A stretch of DNA of 64,000 bases, taken from Candidatus Electrothrix communis (GTDB lineage Bacteria; Desulfobacterota; Desulfobulbia; Desulfobulbales; Desulfobulbaceae). Positions within the stretch are counted from its first letter, which is position 1. The number at the start of each line of letters is the position of its first letter. The stretch lies in NCBI GenBank assembly GCA_030644725.1, contig CP130629.1, positions 737,572 to 801,571 of the forward strand, given 5' to 3'. Made by a program: the position numbers and the translations under genes. A model generated the notes under the pieces. The model saw only the letters and a program-made list of their open reading frames with translations. It was not told where the DNA came from and did no database searches. Shown here one piece after another: positions 36,040 to 45,316 of this stretch.

Positions 36040-37356
36040 ATGGGTGATGAGGGAAAGGGGCACGCTCCGAAAGGCAACAGTAGAGAGCCAGCAAGAAAAA
36101 CAAAGGATTGCTGGGACAAGGCAGACGTCATTTTCAAGTTTCTCGCTACTGCTTTAATAGTGTTATTCGGTTTTTTTGGTAATCAGCTTCTTCAGGAAAA
36201 ACAAGATAAAGACAATAGTATAAAGCTGTACACCCAACTGCTCAGCAATAAAGAGGCTTCTGAAAACACTCTTCGGAAAGATATGTTCAACGATATTCTT
36301 CACTCATTTCTTCAAACAAAGAAAGATGAAGACAAGGATTCGCTCACAAGAATACAGGAAATGCGTTTGAGTCTTGAATTGTTGGCAAGGAATTTCCACG
36401 AGTCTCTTGACATGAAGCCGCTTTTCAATCATTTACTTATGGAGCTCATCCGTCCTCGAAGGAAATTAAAGCATTTTGCCAGAGATCTGGAAAAGTGCTT
36501 GGAGGCAAAAGGAGGTGAACAGAAAAAAAACTACGATCATGCCAAGTATGAGTCTCAAGAAATAAAAGAAATCATAGAAAATGATAGGATGGAAATTAAA
36601 GAAGCCGAGTTTAGCAAGAATGAAATAATAAAGAAAAAGAAAATGCTCGATAGAATGCTTAAATATTACGACAGAGAGCGGGACTCACTTATAAAAATTG
36701 CTCAAAGAGTGACCCGGAAGCAGCGTGAGGTTCTTGAGGATGTAGCTGGGAAGCTGAGTCTGACGATTACATTAAAAGGGGATGAAAAAGATGATATCTG
36801 TACGGCGTACAGTCCGTTGGCTTGGCTTCCTAAGGAAGAGAGCACCTGCATTTCCCAAAAAAATAGCGATGAAAAGAATGAAGATTATGTCATCTCTGGA
36901 GTATCCACGCCAGGTACCTTACTTACATTCAAAGACGCTGAAGGGAACGATGATGAAGCCTCTTCACGTTATTTTTTGATGAGTGTTCGGTATATCTATC
37001 CGAGGTGGAAACAAGTTTATGTCGAAATTCTGACCTGCCCTGTGGGGAAGGACGAAAGAATGACGGAAGGAGAATGCAGAAAATCAGCGTATAAAGAAAC
37101 AGGACGTTTTTGGCTTGAGTATTTTGATTTTCCCCTAATAGATAATACCTATATCAATAGTATGCAGCGATATTCCGTAATTCTCGAAGGCTTTGAAGCT
37201 GATAAGGATGGAGAGGATGAAAAGGCCAAAATCACCTTGCTCTATTATCCTGCTTCGTACGCGGGGCTGAAAGAGAAATCTTTTTATAATAACAAGATGA
37301 TGAGAAGTCTTTTGAAATCAAATTTGTTTTCGGAAGTAGACAGCGTGAAAAGGTAA
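36040..37356 (+). CDS. membrane-anchored coiled-coil protein, unknown
   Basis: 438 residues from the ATG at 36040 (GGAGGAT site); the frame is open upstream to 35848, but that part runs through a terminator. One transmembrane helix (FLATALIVLFGFFGNQLL, about 32-49) is followed by a long charged helical region with coiled-coil character (about 120-240) and a C-terminal globular part with strands (YFLMSVRYIYPRWKQVYVEIL). I recognise no domain. A barrel-like gene follows by 20 bases, suggesting a joint envelope function. Confidence 0.65.
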   Translation: MGDEGKGHAPKGNSREPARKTKDCWDKADVIFKFLATALIVLFGFFGNQLLQEKQDKDNSIKLYTQLLSNKEASENTLRKDMFNDILHSFLQTKKDEDKDSLTRIQEMRLSLELLARNFHESLDMKPLFNHLLMELIRPRRKLKHFARDLEKCLEAKGGEQKKNYDHAKYESQEIKEIIENDRMEIKEAEFSKNEIIKKKKMLDRMLKYYDRERDSLIKIAQRVTRKQREVLEDVAGKLSLTITLKGDEKDDICTAYSPLAWLPKEESTCISQKNSDEKNEDYVISGVSTPGTLLTFKDAEGNDDEASSRYFLMSVRYIYPRWKQVYVEILTCPVGKDERMTEGECRKSAYKETGRFWLEYFDFPLIDNTYINSMQRYSVILEGFEADKDGEDEKAKITLLYYPASYAGLKEKSFYNNKMMRSLLKSNLFSEVDSVKR

Positions 37357-37376
37357 CTAACACTAGAGAGAGCAAT

Positions 37377-38069
37377 ATGACACGATTTACAACAGGGTTA
37401 CACAGGGGAAAAATATTGGCCATAGTAATGATGTTCATGATTTTTTCGGTAATGTTTATTTGCCAGCCAGAGGCTAAACCCCTTCTCATGGGTGGATATA
37501 TTGGTCTGTCCACGGGGTCATGCAACTATGAGTTCGATGTTTCTGGTGAAAAAGTTGACGGCGATACCAGTTCCTACGGCATTGGTTTTGCGCTGGATAC
37601 AGACACTACCTACCAATCATCCTTTAACTATCGCTTGAATGTGGGGTTTAAAGGCTGGGCTGGGGTAGTCGAAGACGAGTTTGGTACGAATTTGCCAGGA
37701 ATTAGCCTTGAAAATATTTTCGGTTTCGCAATCGTTCGGAGACCGGATTATCGTTGGTGGGCTGGTCCTCTTTTCTCGATCGGCATCAGTACAGGGTTTG
37801 GTGACGAATTCTACGACGACTCAGGCATCTGGTACGAAGAAGAATATTCGTTTTTTAATCTTGGTCTCGGAGTAGTGACGGGTATAAATTTTAAAATCAG
37901 TAGCTATGCTACGCTTTCCTCATCCATAGGAGTGCGTTTCGTCAGAGGAGAAGGGAGTGTGTCGATATATGAGAAAAGAAATGAATATGGAACCCGACCT
38001 GATGGCCAAAGTGAAGATATGACAGCAGAGTATGGAGAATTATTCGCAAATATAGCAGTGTTATTTTGA
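37377..38069 (+). CDS. predicted outer-membrane beta-barrel protein
   Basis: 230 residues. A signal peptide (ILAIVMMFMIFSVMFICQPEA) is followed by glycine- and aromatic-rich amphipathic strands (YNYRLNVGFKGWAG-like pattern, SFFNLGLGVVTGINFKIS) and the chain ends in phenylalanine (FANIAVLF), typical of small outer-membrane barrels. It is 20 bases downstream of the coiled-coil gene and ends before a strong terminator. Function unknown. Confidence 0.65.
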   Translation: MTRFTTGLHRGKILAIVMMFMIFSVMFICQPEAKPLLMGGYIGLSTGSCNYEFDVSGEKVDGDTSSYGIGFALDTDTTYQSSFNYRLNVGFKGWAGVVEDEFGTNLPGISLENIFGFAIVRRPDYRWWAGPLFSIGISTGFGDEFYDDSGIWYEEEYSFFNLGLGVVTGINFKISSYATLSSSIGVRFVRGEGSVSIYEKRNEYGTRPDGQSEDMTAEYGELFANIAVLF

Positions 38070-38127
38070 TTTATGGCATATTCTAGCATAGCCTTGGTTT
38101 AATGTCTGGTGTTTGCCGAACATTGAG

Positions 38128-38163
38128 AAAAAAGGGCGAACCTTCGGGTTCGCCCTTTTTTTA
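38128..38163 (+). terminator. UUCG-loop terminator
   Basis: A perfect stem GGGCGAACC / GGTTCGCCC with TTCG loop, six A before and seven T after. It is the third hairpin of this design in the island. The remainder of the gap to 38403 shows no gene. Confidence 0.9.
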
Positions 38164-38402
38164 TTTATTTGATCGATTGCTCGTCGTTTTTTCTAGCAAG
38201 ATGAGCCTGGATTTTTAATGAGATTGATATGTAACGAGATAACAGGGTCCCACGTTGTCGTATTTTGTTGACTTTTCAATTTTGACATGTTTCCTTAGAA
38301 CGTCTTGAAAAGGTTAGGATAAAAAAGTGACCTTTTATGTGTCCGAAGATCTTTAACCTAGTCGTTCAATTTTAATTGTAATCAGTGAGGAGGAGATGAA
38401 GC

Positions 38403-38960
38403 ATGGTGAAATTAATGAGAGGTTCTTTGTTTTATGTGATAATGCTGTGTGCTGTACTTGTCAGCACCGCAGAGTCTGCAACATTGATGTATGTAGCAAA
38501 TGAGGGGGACAATACGGTCACGGTGGTTAATCTGGAGACAGAGAAAATTGTCACAGAAATCCCTACAGGTGAAGGCAGTACGCCGCATGCCATTGTTTTC
38601 GCCAAGGGGAAAGCCTATGTGAACAACAGGGGTTCTGAGTATCTCACCGTCATTGACACGGAAGCCCTTGAGGTCAGAGGCGAAATTCCCTTGGAAGCGA
38701 TCTCTTTTCAGCTTGCCCTTTCTCCTGACGGAGAAACCATTGCGGTTTCCTATAAAAATGCGCTCAAGGTCTCTTTTGTGGATGTGGCCACAGATACTGT
38801 ATCCACACTCCACCTCGCTGACCCGCCAGTAGGGGGATTTCTTGAAAAGCCAATGAAGCATCCCCATTGGTCGAAAGATGGTACCCAGCTTTATGTTCAG
38901 AATAATATTGATAACCACCTTGTAAAGTGGACCCCACAGTCAACACAAAAATTGGCATAA
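38403..38960 (+). pseudogene. YVTN-type beta-propeller protein, truncated by IS3
   Basis: A signal peptide (FYVIMLCAVLVSTAES) leads into propeller repeats (LMYVANEGDNTVTVVNLETE, KAYVNNRGSEYLTVIDTEA). Native sequence ends at DNHLVK, where the insertion sequence begins at 38928; the last ten codons are IS sequence. Family proteins usually have 300 or more residues, so about half is missing. It has a GAGGAGG ribosome site. Confidence 0.8.
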
Positions 38961-39037
38961 TTTAAGATAGATTTCGAACTGACAATGACCTCTCTTATCT
39001 GATGATTTCCCCCCTGTATCTGCTTGAGTGTGTCGCA

Positions 39038-39739
39038 TTAGCAATAATGAATATATTCAGGGACTCTGTACCCCAAAGACTGATGGGGGCGTTGGGTATT
39101 GTAAAATGAAAAATATTCCTCCAGACCGTGGTATAACTCCTTGCCGTTTCGATAGTCCTTCAGGTAGATGCTTTCATATTTTACTGTACGCCAAAAACGC
39201 TCGACAAAAATATTATCCAGTGCCCGACCCTTGCCGTCCATGCTGATTTTTACATCAACATCTGTCAGACGTTTTGTGAATTTTTTGCTTGTGAACTGTA
39301 CCCCCTGATCGGTATTAAAAATATCGGGTAATCCCTGACTTAATGCCTCATCAAGGGCCTCAATACAAAAATCGTTATCGAGCGTATTGGATATGCGCCA
39401 GCTGAGAATGTATCGGCTGTACCAATCAATAACTGCCGTCAGGTACATGAAACCGTCCTGCATCGGAATATATGTGATATCAGTACTCCAAACCTGATTG
39501 GGACGATCAATCAAGATGTTCCTCAAAAGGTACGGATAAACCTTATGTTCGCTATTCCTTTGGCTTAGCTTCGGTTTCGGATAAATCGCCTCAATCCCCA
39601 TAAGGCGCATCAACCTTTGAACCCGTTTTCTGTTTACATGAAAAGAACGCCGCTCCAGTTCGATGACCATCCGTCTGCTTCCGTAAAAAGGGAAGTTGGT
39701 GTAGATCTCGTCAATAATTCGCATCAATTTGAGGTTCAA
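39038..39739 (-). CDS. IS3 OrfB transposase (rve/DDE integrase)
   Basis: 233 residues in the open frame. The DDE residues are in WSTDITYIP, FNTDQGVQF and FVERFWRTVKYE. The reading extends upstream in the same frame to the A-run near 39863, so the natural product is an OrfAB fusion made by -1 frameshifting. The element looks intact and possibly active. Confidence 0.92.
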   Translation of the reverse strand: MNLKLMRIIDEIYTNFPFYGSRRMVIELERRSFHVNRKRVQRLMRLMGIEAIYPKPKLSQRNSEHKVYPYLLRNILIDRPNQVWSTDITYIPMQDGFMYLTAVIDWYSRYILSWRISNTLDNDFCIEALDEALSQGLPDIFNTDQGVQFTSKKFTKRLTDVDVKISMDGKGRALDNIFVERFWRTVKYESIYLKDYRNGKELYHGLEEYFSFYNTQRPHQSLGYRVPEYIHYC

Positions 39740-39837
39740 TTCACTCTCGACCGCAGGCTTATAGTAATAGCGGGATCGACTGATGCCGAGCAGGTCACAT
39801 TGCCTCTGGATGCTGATCGACTTGTGCTTAGGATCAA

Positions 39838-40140
39838 TTAAATCAAGTGGATCCGAACATGACTCAGACTTTTTTTAAGCCAGTCCAACTCCATTTTCAG
39901 GCGCCCGACCTCTTCATATAAACGATTTTCAACCTTACGGGAGTCCTCTTTTGCCTTACTACGTTTTCTACTGAATATTTCGGGAACCCCTTCTTTTAGC
40001 TGCTTTTTCCAGAGGCTTATCTGGTTTGGTTGAATCTCATACTGGGACGCCAACGCATTAATTGGCTTCAACTCTTTCAATGCTTCGAGTGCAACTTTTC
40101 CTTTGAAGGCAGCTGAGTGGACTCTTCTTTTTTGTGACAT
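39838..40140 (-). CDS. IS3 OrfA (helix-turn-helix protein)
   Basis: 100 residues from the ATG at 40140. KRRVHSAAFKGKVALEALKE and ASQYEIQPNQISLWKKQL form the HTH_Tnp_1 domain and a leucine-zipper-like helix follows (ENRLYEEVGRLKMELDWLKK). The run of seven A at its end lets ribosomes shift into orfB. Confidence 0.9.
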   Translation of the reverse strand: MSQKRRVHSAAFKGKVALEALKELKPINALASQYEIQPNQISLWKKQLKEGVPEIFSRKRSKAKEDSRKVENRLYEEVGRLKMELDWLKKSLSHVRIHLI

Positions 40141-40258
40141 GCTTATGCTCTCCGGTAGTGGCTGTATGGATTTTAAACTCGTTGCCGAGCGATCAAAATA
40201 CATTCACCCTTTTTAGAAAAAAATCTACCTTAAATAGCTGTCCTAAAAGATGGGTCCA

Positions 40259-40435
40259 TTATAGGCTGTACTGGTACCAAAGCAGAGGAAGGAGGCTGAG
40301 AACGGAAAATAGGCTGTAGAGCAGCCGGTAGGCCCCGAGTAGCATGCCACCTTTTTTGCGGATCCGTTCGTTGATCCCACCGGTGATGAGCAGACTGTGC
40401 AGGGTACACCAGAGTATCCAGCCAAAAATCAGCAT
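40259..40435 (-). pseudogene. N-terminal fragment of a small membrane protein, cut by IS3
   Basis: 58 residues from the ATG at 40435 (GGAGAT site). Two hydrophobic helices (MLIFGWILWCTLHSLLI and LLYSLFSVLSLLPLLWY) surround a basic loop (NERIRKK), similar to the start of NnrU or isoprenylcysteine-methyltransferase-like membrane proteins. The frame meets a stop one base beyond the insertion-sequence end, so the rest of the gene is lost. Confidence 0.6.
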
Positions 40436-40454
40436 GCCTGATCTCCTTTGCAGC

Positions 40455-42668
40455 TCAAAGGCATCTTTTCATCTGGATGTCCGTAATTCCGCTCCATTGC
40501 TCCGGGGGATTTTTTGCCATTCGGGCGCAGCGTTCACTATAGACCTGGTAAAGGCGTTCATGGGGATATTTCTTTTTTAAGGCCTGGAAGGCTTGAGATG
40601 CTTGGGCAAACGCACCTGCATTATAGAGATCAAGGACCGCATAATAGGCACGCACCTCCTGAAGGGTCTCAGGCGTCTGATCTTTGCGCAATCCCGTCAA
40701 CTGATACAAGGTCACCGGGGTTGTTTTGCCAACGGCCCGGACTGTATCAATCTGGCGGAAAAAGAAGTCGCTTTCTTTGAGAATTGCATAGACTGCATCA
40801 CTGACCAGAATATCAACCCCATAGAGCCTGGTTAGCCCTTCAATTCGAGAGGCGAGGTTGACGGCATCGCCCATAATTGTGTAATCAAACCGTTGCTGCG
40901 AGCCCATATTGCCGACCCGGGCCACTCCGCAATGAATACCCACGCCTATCCGGACTTCTGGGAGCTTTCTCTGGCTCCATGATTTATTGAGTTCCTCCAG
41001 ATTATTGAGCATGGCCAGGGCGCATTCGCAGGTATTGAAAACATGGTTGGGCGTATCCAGGGGAGCGTTCCAAAAGGCCATGATGGCATCGCCGATAAAT
41101 TTATCCACAGTGCCCCGCCGTTCCATAATAGCCTCTGTCATAGGCGTGAGGTACTCATTGAGAAAGACGCAGAGGTCATCTGGTGACATCATTTCTGCCA
41201 TTGAGGTAAAGCGGCGGATGTCGGAGAAAAGAATACTCAGCTCCCGTTCTTCCCCATCCAGGACAAGATCATCCTGGTTTTTGAGCAGCTCTTTGACTAC
41301 TTCTGGAGAGAGATAATGAGAAAAAGTGGAGCGCAGTCGGCGTATTTTTTTCTCTCCGGTGATAAAGCTATAAAAGGTAAGCACCGTGAACAGGAGCCAG
41401 GTGGCCATCAAAGGGTAAACCATGTCAATTTGAAGATGGTAATACCGCATGCACCAGTAAGAAAAGGCAGATACCCCGAGAGAAAGGAGCAGGACGAGCA
41501 AAGCGCCTTTGGCCGCATCCATTCGTGACAAGACCAGGATTAAGAGGAGGCTTATGCAGCAGATATAGAGCAGTTCGGCTCCCTTGGCCCATTCGGGACG
41601 ACGAAGGAAATTTCTACTCAGAATGGTATTCAGCGCATGTCCGTGCAGCTCAACGCCGGGAAAAACTCGATCTGTGGGCACAGCCCGAAGATCAAAAAGA
41701 CCAGGGGCAGAGGTCCCTATCAGTACATAGGCATTGCGGAAAAATTCTGCATCAAATTGTCCTGATAAAATTTTATGGGCTGAAACATAGGGTAGCGTGC
41801 GGGCCGGGCCGCTGAAATTGACAATGAGCTCGCCGTTCATATTTGTGGGAATTCGGTACCCCCCTGTCTGAACAGCACGGATACCGTTCTGGTCCGTTTC
41901 CAACGCAATGGTCTCTTCACCTGTGGCAGCCTGCAACATAGTCAGGACTAAGCTGGGAAAGACCTCATTTCTATAATTAACCACCAAGGGGATGTTGCGA
42001 ATAATGGAATCTATATCGGGGATGATATTTAAGAAACCGATACCCTGGGCAGTGCGTTCAAACATTTCCAGGCTGGAATCTATTCCGTTGAACGGAAAGA
42101 GGAAGGGGAGCGGATTATGACCGTAGAACAATAGATTACCTATCCGGGGAATCTTTCTCTGCTGCTGTGCTTTATCTTTTGCCGAGCCGGTAAAGACATA
42201 TCCCAGCACCACAGGGGCAGGGCTCTCCTCCAAGGCCTGGGCCAGAGATCGGTCGTAATCAGGAAGGTCTTGCAGATATTCTCGCACAGCCGCAGGGGCA
42301 TTTTTAATATCGTCTAAGGCACCTAGGATATGGGGGGAACTGCTGTCAGGTTCGGCAAAGATCATATCAAGACCGATAACAGCAGGTCCTGCCGTGGTGA
42401 TTTTTTTCAATAACTTGGCAATACGTTTGCGGGGCCAAGGCCATTGCCCGAGCTCTTCCAGGCTTTCTGAATCAACATCAACAATAATTACCTGAGGGTC
42501 GTACAGCGGAGCCGGGTTGTTTTGAAGGAAAAAGTCAAAGGATTTCAGGCGTAATTCATGGAGGAGGGGAGGGTCGTACTGTGAGAGAAGAATAAAGAAG
42601 AGCGTGAGAAGAACCCCTGTAACAGAGAGCGAGCTGATCCTGCATCTTTTTCGGAGGCGAGAAAACAT
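40455..42668 (-). CDS. CHASE2-domain class III adenylate/guanylate cyclase
   Basis: 737 residues. One N-terminal helix (about 16-36), a periplasmic CHASE2 sensor (about 40-345; VIIVDVDSESLEELGQWPWP, VIGLDMIFAEPD), three transmembrane helices (about 350-430), and a class III cyclase domain (about 475-655). Catalytic features include ILFSDIRRFTSMAE with metal-binding aspartate, GDAIMAFWNAP, VGIHCG and MGDAVNLASRIEG. It should make cAMP or cGMP in response to a periplasmic signal. A short TPR-like tail follows. It is downstream of lpxD on the same strand. Confidence 0.92.
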   Translation of the reverse strand: MFSRLRKRCRISSLSVTGVLLTLFFILLSQYDPPLLHELRLKSFDFFLQNNPAPLYDPQVIIVDVDSESLEELGQWPWPRKRIAKLLKKITTAGPAVIGLDMIFAEPDSSSPHILGALDDIKNAPAAVREYLQDLPDYDRSLAQALEESPAPVVLGYVFTGSAKDKAQQQRKIPRIGNLLFYGHNPLPFLFPFNGIDSSLEMFERTAQGIGFLNIIPDIDSIIRNIPLVVNYRNEVFPSLVLTMLQAATGEETIALETDQNGIRAVQTGGYRIPTNMNGELIVNFSGPARTLPYVSAHKILSGQFDAEFFRNAYVLIGTSAPGLFDLRAVPTDRVFPGVELHGHALNTILSRNFLRRPEWAKGAELLYICCISLLLILVLSRMDAAKGALLVLLLSLGVSAFSYWCMRYYHLQIDMVYPLMATWLLFTVLTFYSFITGEKKIRRLRSTFSHYLSPEVVKELLKNQDDLVLDGEERELSILFSDIRRFTSMAEMMSPDDLCVFLNEYLTPMTEAIMERRGTVDKFIGDAIMAFWNAPLDTPNHVFNTCECALAMLNNLEELNKSWSQRKLPEVRIGVGIHCGVARVGNMGSQQRFDYTIMGDAVNLASRIEGLTRLYGVDILVSDAVYAILKESDFFFRQIDTVRAVGKTTPVTLYQLTGLRKDQTPETLQEVRAYYAVLDLYNAGAFAQASQAFQALKKKYPHERLYQVYSERCARMAKNPPEQWSGITDIQMKRCL

Positions 42669-42726
42669 CAGAGGTTCAAAGGGACCATAGTCGCCAGGTC
42701 ATCGTTCCCGAGGGCATGGCTGATTA

Positions 42727-43785
42727 TTATTCCGTTTTATCATCTGAGGGTTTCAATTCGCTTACCAGACGGTCCAACTCCTTGCGTAACCTCTTCACTT
42801 CACGGATCATATCTGGAAGCCGGGTAAATGCCGCCGCTGCCCGACCCCATTTTTTAACGTCAACAGCCGGTACCCCACCGACAACAGCACCTTTTTTCTG
42901 ATCATTATGCACACCAGACAGAGCAGCCACCATAACTCCGTCATCAAGATTGATATGACCGCCCACTGCAGCCCGTGCCGCCAAAACAACATTCCGGCCT
43001 AAGGTCGAGCTGCCAGCCATGCCGGACTGTCCTACCAGGATTGAGTTCTCACCGATAACACAGTTATGGCCCACCATGACCTGATTATCAATACGCACCC
43101 CGCTTTGTACATGGGTGGTACCAAAGGCTGCTCGGTCGACGCAGGAATTCGCTCCAATCTGGACATCATCATCGATACGAACCGTGCCCACCTGGGGTTT
43201 GGTGACATGGATGCCTGTTTGGGGATCTGTGGCAAAACCGAAACCGTCGCTACCGATCACCGCCCCGTGATGCAGAACAACCCGTTTGCCAAGGGTGCAA
43301 CCGCAAGCGACCACGGTATTGGCATGGAGCACGCAGTCATCACCGATTTGCACATCGTCACCGATGACTGCCCCAGATTCAATTTTGACGCGATCGCCGA
43401 TATGGACCCGATCACCGATACCGGCTAAGGCAGCAATAGAGACCTGCTCACTGATTGAACAGTCAGCACCGATAACGGCCCGATCATGAATGCCGGTGGC
43501 CTGAAATTCTTCCTCTAATAAATAATTATGAATGCGAGCTGAGGCCAGATCAACATTCTCAACCTGAAGTAAGGGGATCTCAGCTTTTGAAAAATCGGTC
43601 GGAACAATACAGGCTGAGGCCTTGCTGACTGTCAATTTATCAGCCAATTTTATCGTATTGATAAAAGAGAGTTGGCCTGGTTCAGCCAGTTCCAGGCTGT
43701 TCAGGGTGGTAACAGTCAGTTGATCGTCACCAATGATTTTCCCGTTAACAAGAGCGGCTAATTCGCCAAGGGTTGCTGTTTTCAT
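42727..43785 (-). CDS. lpxD: UDP-3-O-acylglucosamine N-acyltransferase LpxD
   Basis: 352 residues. An N-terminal uridine-binding domain (TLGELAALVNGKIIGDD, LSFINTIKLADKL) precedes many hexapeptide repeats of a left-handed beta helix (VIGDDVQIGDDCVLHANTVV), the catalytic histidine lies in VGHNCVIGENS, and a C-terminal helix follows. LpxD adds the second acyl chain to UDP-GlcN in lipid A synthesis. It proves a lipid A-type outer membrane. Other lipid A genes are not next to it. Confidence 0.95.
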   Translation of the reverse strand: MKTATLGELAALVNGKIIGDDQLTVTTLNSLELAEPGQLSFINTIKLADKLTVSKASACIVPTDFSKAEIPLLQVENVDLASARIHNYLLEEEFQATGIHDRAVIGADCSISEQVSIAALAGIGDRVHIGDRVKIESGAVIGDDVQIGDDCVLHANTVVACGCTLGKRVVLHHGAVIGSDGFGFATDPQTGIHVTKPQVGTVRIDDDVQIGANSCVDRAAFGTTHVQSGVRIDNQVMVGHNCVIGENSILVGQSGMAGSSTLGRNVVLAARAAVGGHINLDDGVMVAALSGVHNDQKKGAVVGGVPAVDVKKWGRAAAAFTRLPDMIREVKRLRKELDRLVSELKPSDDKTE

Positions 43786-43838
43786 ATTTTTTTTATTAAT
43801 AAAGGGAATAAGAGGTTATGCGAAGGAGCATAGCGTAT

Positions 43839-45014
43839 TTAACCGGCAGGGTAAAGAAAAACAGACTGACGCAAGGCGTTGAAGCCCTTGAGTTCTTCCT
43901 CCCAGGAGCGCTCCAGTTCTATAATATCCGATCCTTCCTCTAGGGCTTTACGCAGTTCCTTGTCACCGAGAATCAGATCCATAGGCAGGAGGTCGTACTC
44001 ATACTCATAGGGCGGCTGCTTATAGGCGAATTCTTCCGGATAGAGGCGGAACAGGGTCTGGAAAAGGGCCAGGCTCAGGCGGTAGGAACGAAAGGCTTGG
44101 GGTTCTGTAACATGGAGATGAAAGCCCGCACAGGGCTGTCCTGCCCATTTACCCGAGGTCGGCTCAAAGACAAGGGGTCTGAGGACACAGCCTGGCAGGT
44201 TCAGCCTGGACATGCTTTCCAATACCTGCGTCAGATCAATAAACGGAGCCCCGGTTAACTCAAAAGGGAGGGTGGTGCCCCGTCCTTCAGAGATATTGGT
44301 TCCTTCCCAGATCACTTGACCGGGATAAACAAGGGCTGTCAGCGGGCCGGGCATATTGGGCGAGGGGAAGACCCAAGGGAAGTCGGTGTCCGCAAAAAAC
44401 ATCTCTCGCTGCCAACCTTGCATCCTGATGACCTCAAGCTCGGCATGAAGGCCCATTTCTCGGTTGCAGAGCAGGGCCAGCTCGCCCATCGTAAGGCCGT
44501 GCCGCATGGGGATTTCATACAGGCCGACAAAGGAACGAAATTCGCGTTTAAGTAGATTACCTTCTACAATATGACCACCCACCGGATTGGGACGATCCAG
44601 GACCACCACCTTTTTCCCGGTTTCCGCAGCCCGCTGGAGGCAGTACACTACGGTCCAGATAAAGGTATACACTCTGGTGCCCACATCCTGAAGATCGATA
44701 AGCAGGATATCGAAATGCTCAAACATGGTCCCGGTCGGCTTTCTTGTTTCGCCGTACAGGGAAAAAAGCGGTAATCCGCTGGCTGCATCCGTGGCATGAT
44801 CGGACTCGATCATGTTATCCTGTTTTTCACTGAAAAAACCGTGTTGCGGAGAAAATAGGCAGGTCAGCTGGCCGGGAAAGGCCTGCATGATCAGGTCGCG
44901 ACTGTGGCGAAAATGGCGGTCTGTGGAGGCCTGATTGCAGAGTAGGGCGAGGCGTTTGCCTGCGAAGGAGGTTGGGGGATTTGCTACGAGGTGTTCTATG
45001 CCTATGGTTATCAT
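43839..45014 (-). CDS. DUF1343 family protein (NamZ-like exo-N-acetylmuramidase)
   Basis: 391 residues. IGIEHLVANPPTSFAGKRLALLCNQAS, FSPQHGFF, LLIDLQDVGTRVYTFIWT, VLDRPNPVGG and GLTMGELALLCNRE are hallmark segments of DUF1343. NamZ of Bacillus removes terminal MurNAc from peptidoglycan fragments. No signal peptide is visible, so it would act in the cytoplasm on recycled cell wall, by inference. Its stop-to-start spacing with neighbours is short. Confidence 0.88.
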   Translation of the reverse strand: MITIGIEHLVANPPTSFAGKRLALLCNQASTDRHFRHSRDLIMQAFPGQLTCLFSPQHGFFSEKQDNMIESDHATDAASGLPLFSLYGETRKPTGTMFEHFDILLIDLQDVGTRVYTFIWTVVYCLQRAAETGKKVVVLDRPNPVGGHIVEGNLLKREFRSFVGLYEIPMRHGLTMGELALLCNREMGLHAELEVIRMQGWQREMFFADTDFPWVFPSPNMPGPLTALVYPGQVIWEGTNISEGRGTTLPFELTGAPFIDLTQVLESMSRLNLPGCVLRPLVFEPTSGKWAGQPCAGFHLHVTEPQAFRSYRLSLALFQTLFRLYPEEFAYKQPPYEYEYDLLPMDLILGDKELRKALEEGSDIIELERSWEEELKGFNALRQSVFLYPAG

Positions 45015-45015
45015 A

Positions 45016-45312
45016 TTACGCTTTCACGGAATTCATTGCTATAAGTTCTCCTGTCTCATCGGAAACGGTCAGCAATTTGTACAGGCGTACAGTTAGATAT
45101 TTATATTCATTCGGAAAAGATTTTTGAAGATTATTCAGACGGCTTCCTGATCGAGTTGGAATTTCTTCCACGAGAAAGCTGATCGTTACCTTCCAGATAG
45201 CGTCATCCTTTGCAAGTTCTTCAAGACGGCAATCCATAGCCTTTTCATACAACTCTTTAACGTTGGCAATGGCCTTGTCCGCAGCTTCTTTTGCGTTCAT
45301 GTCATGTTTCAA
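45016..45312 (-). CDS. small hypothetical protein
   Basis: 98 residues. A helical N-terminus (AKEAADKAIANVKELYEKAM) is followed by strands (AIWKVTISFLVEEIP, EYKYLTVRLYKLLTV). No family is recognised. It lies 4 bases downstream of the membrane-protein gene and one base upstream of the DUF1343 start, so it is translated as part of this operon. Confidence 0.6.
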   Translation of the reverse strand: MKHDMNAKEAADKAIANVKELYEKAMDCRLEELAKDDAIWKVTISFLVEEIPTRSGSRLNNLQKSFPNEYKYLTVRLYKLLTVSDETGELIAMNSVKA

Positions 45313-45316
45313 ATTG

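Larger units (their letters stand above)
38928..40258 (-). mobile_element. IS3-family insertion sequence
   Basis: Ends TGGACCC (38928) and GGGTCCA (40258) are short inverted repeats, and the element carries orfA and orfB with a -1 frameshift at a seven-A run, the IS3 plan. Length 1331 bases. The flanking bases (AAG and TTA) do not form a target duplication, and both neighbours are truncated genes, so a deletion or recombination happened at this element. Confidence 0.9.

Noticed and set aside
45016-45312. Gas-vesicle GvpO-like protein
   Set aside because: A faint strand pattern only; no other gas-vesicle gene nearby.
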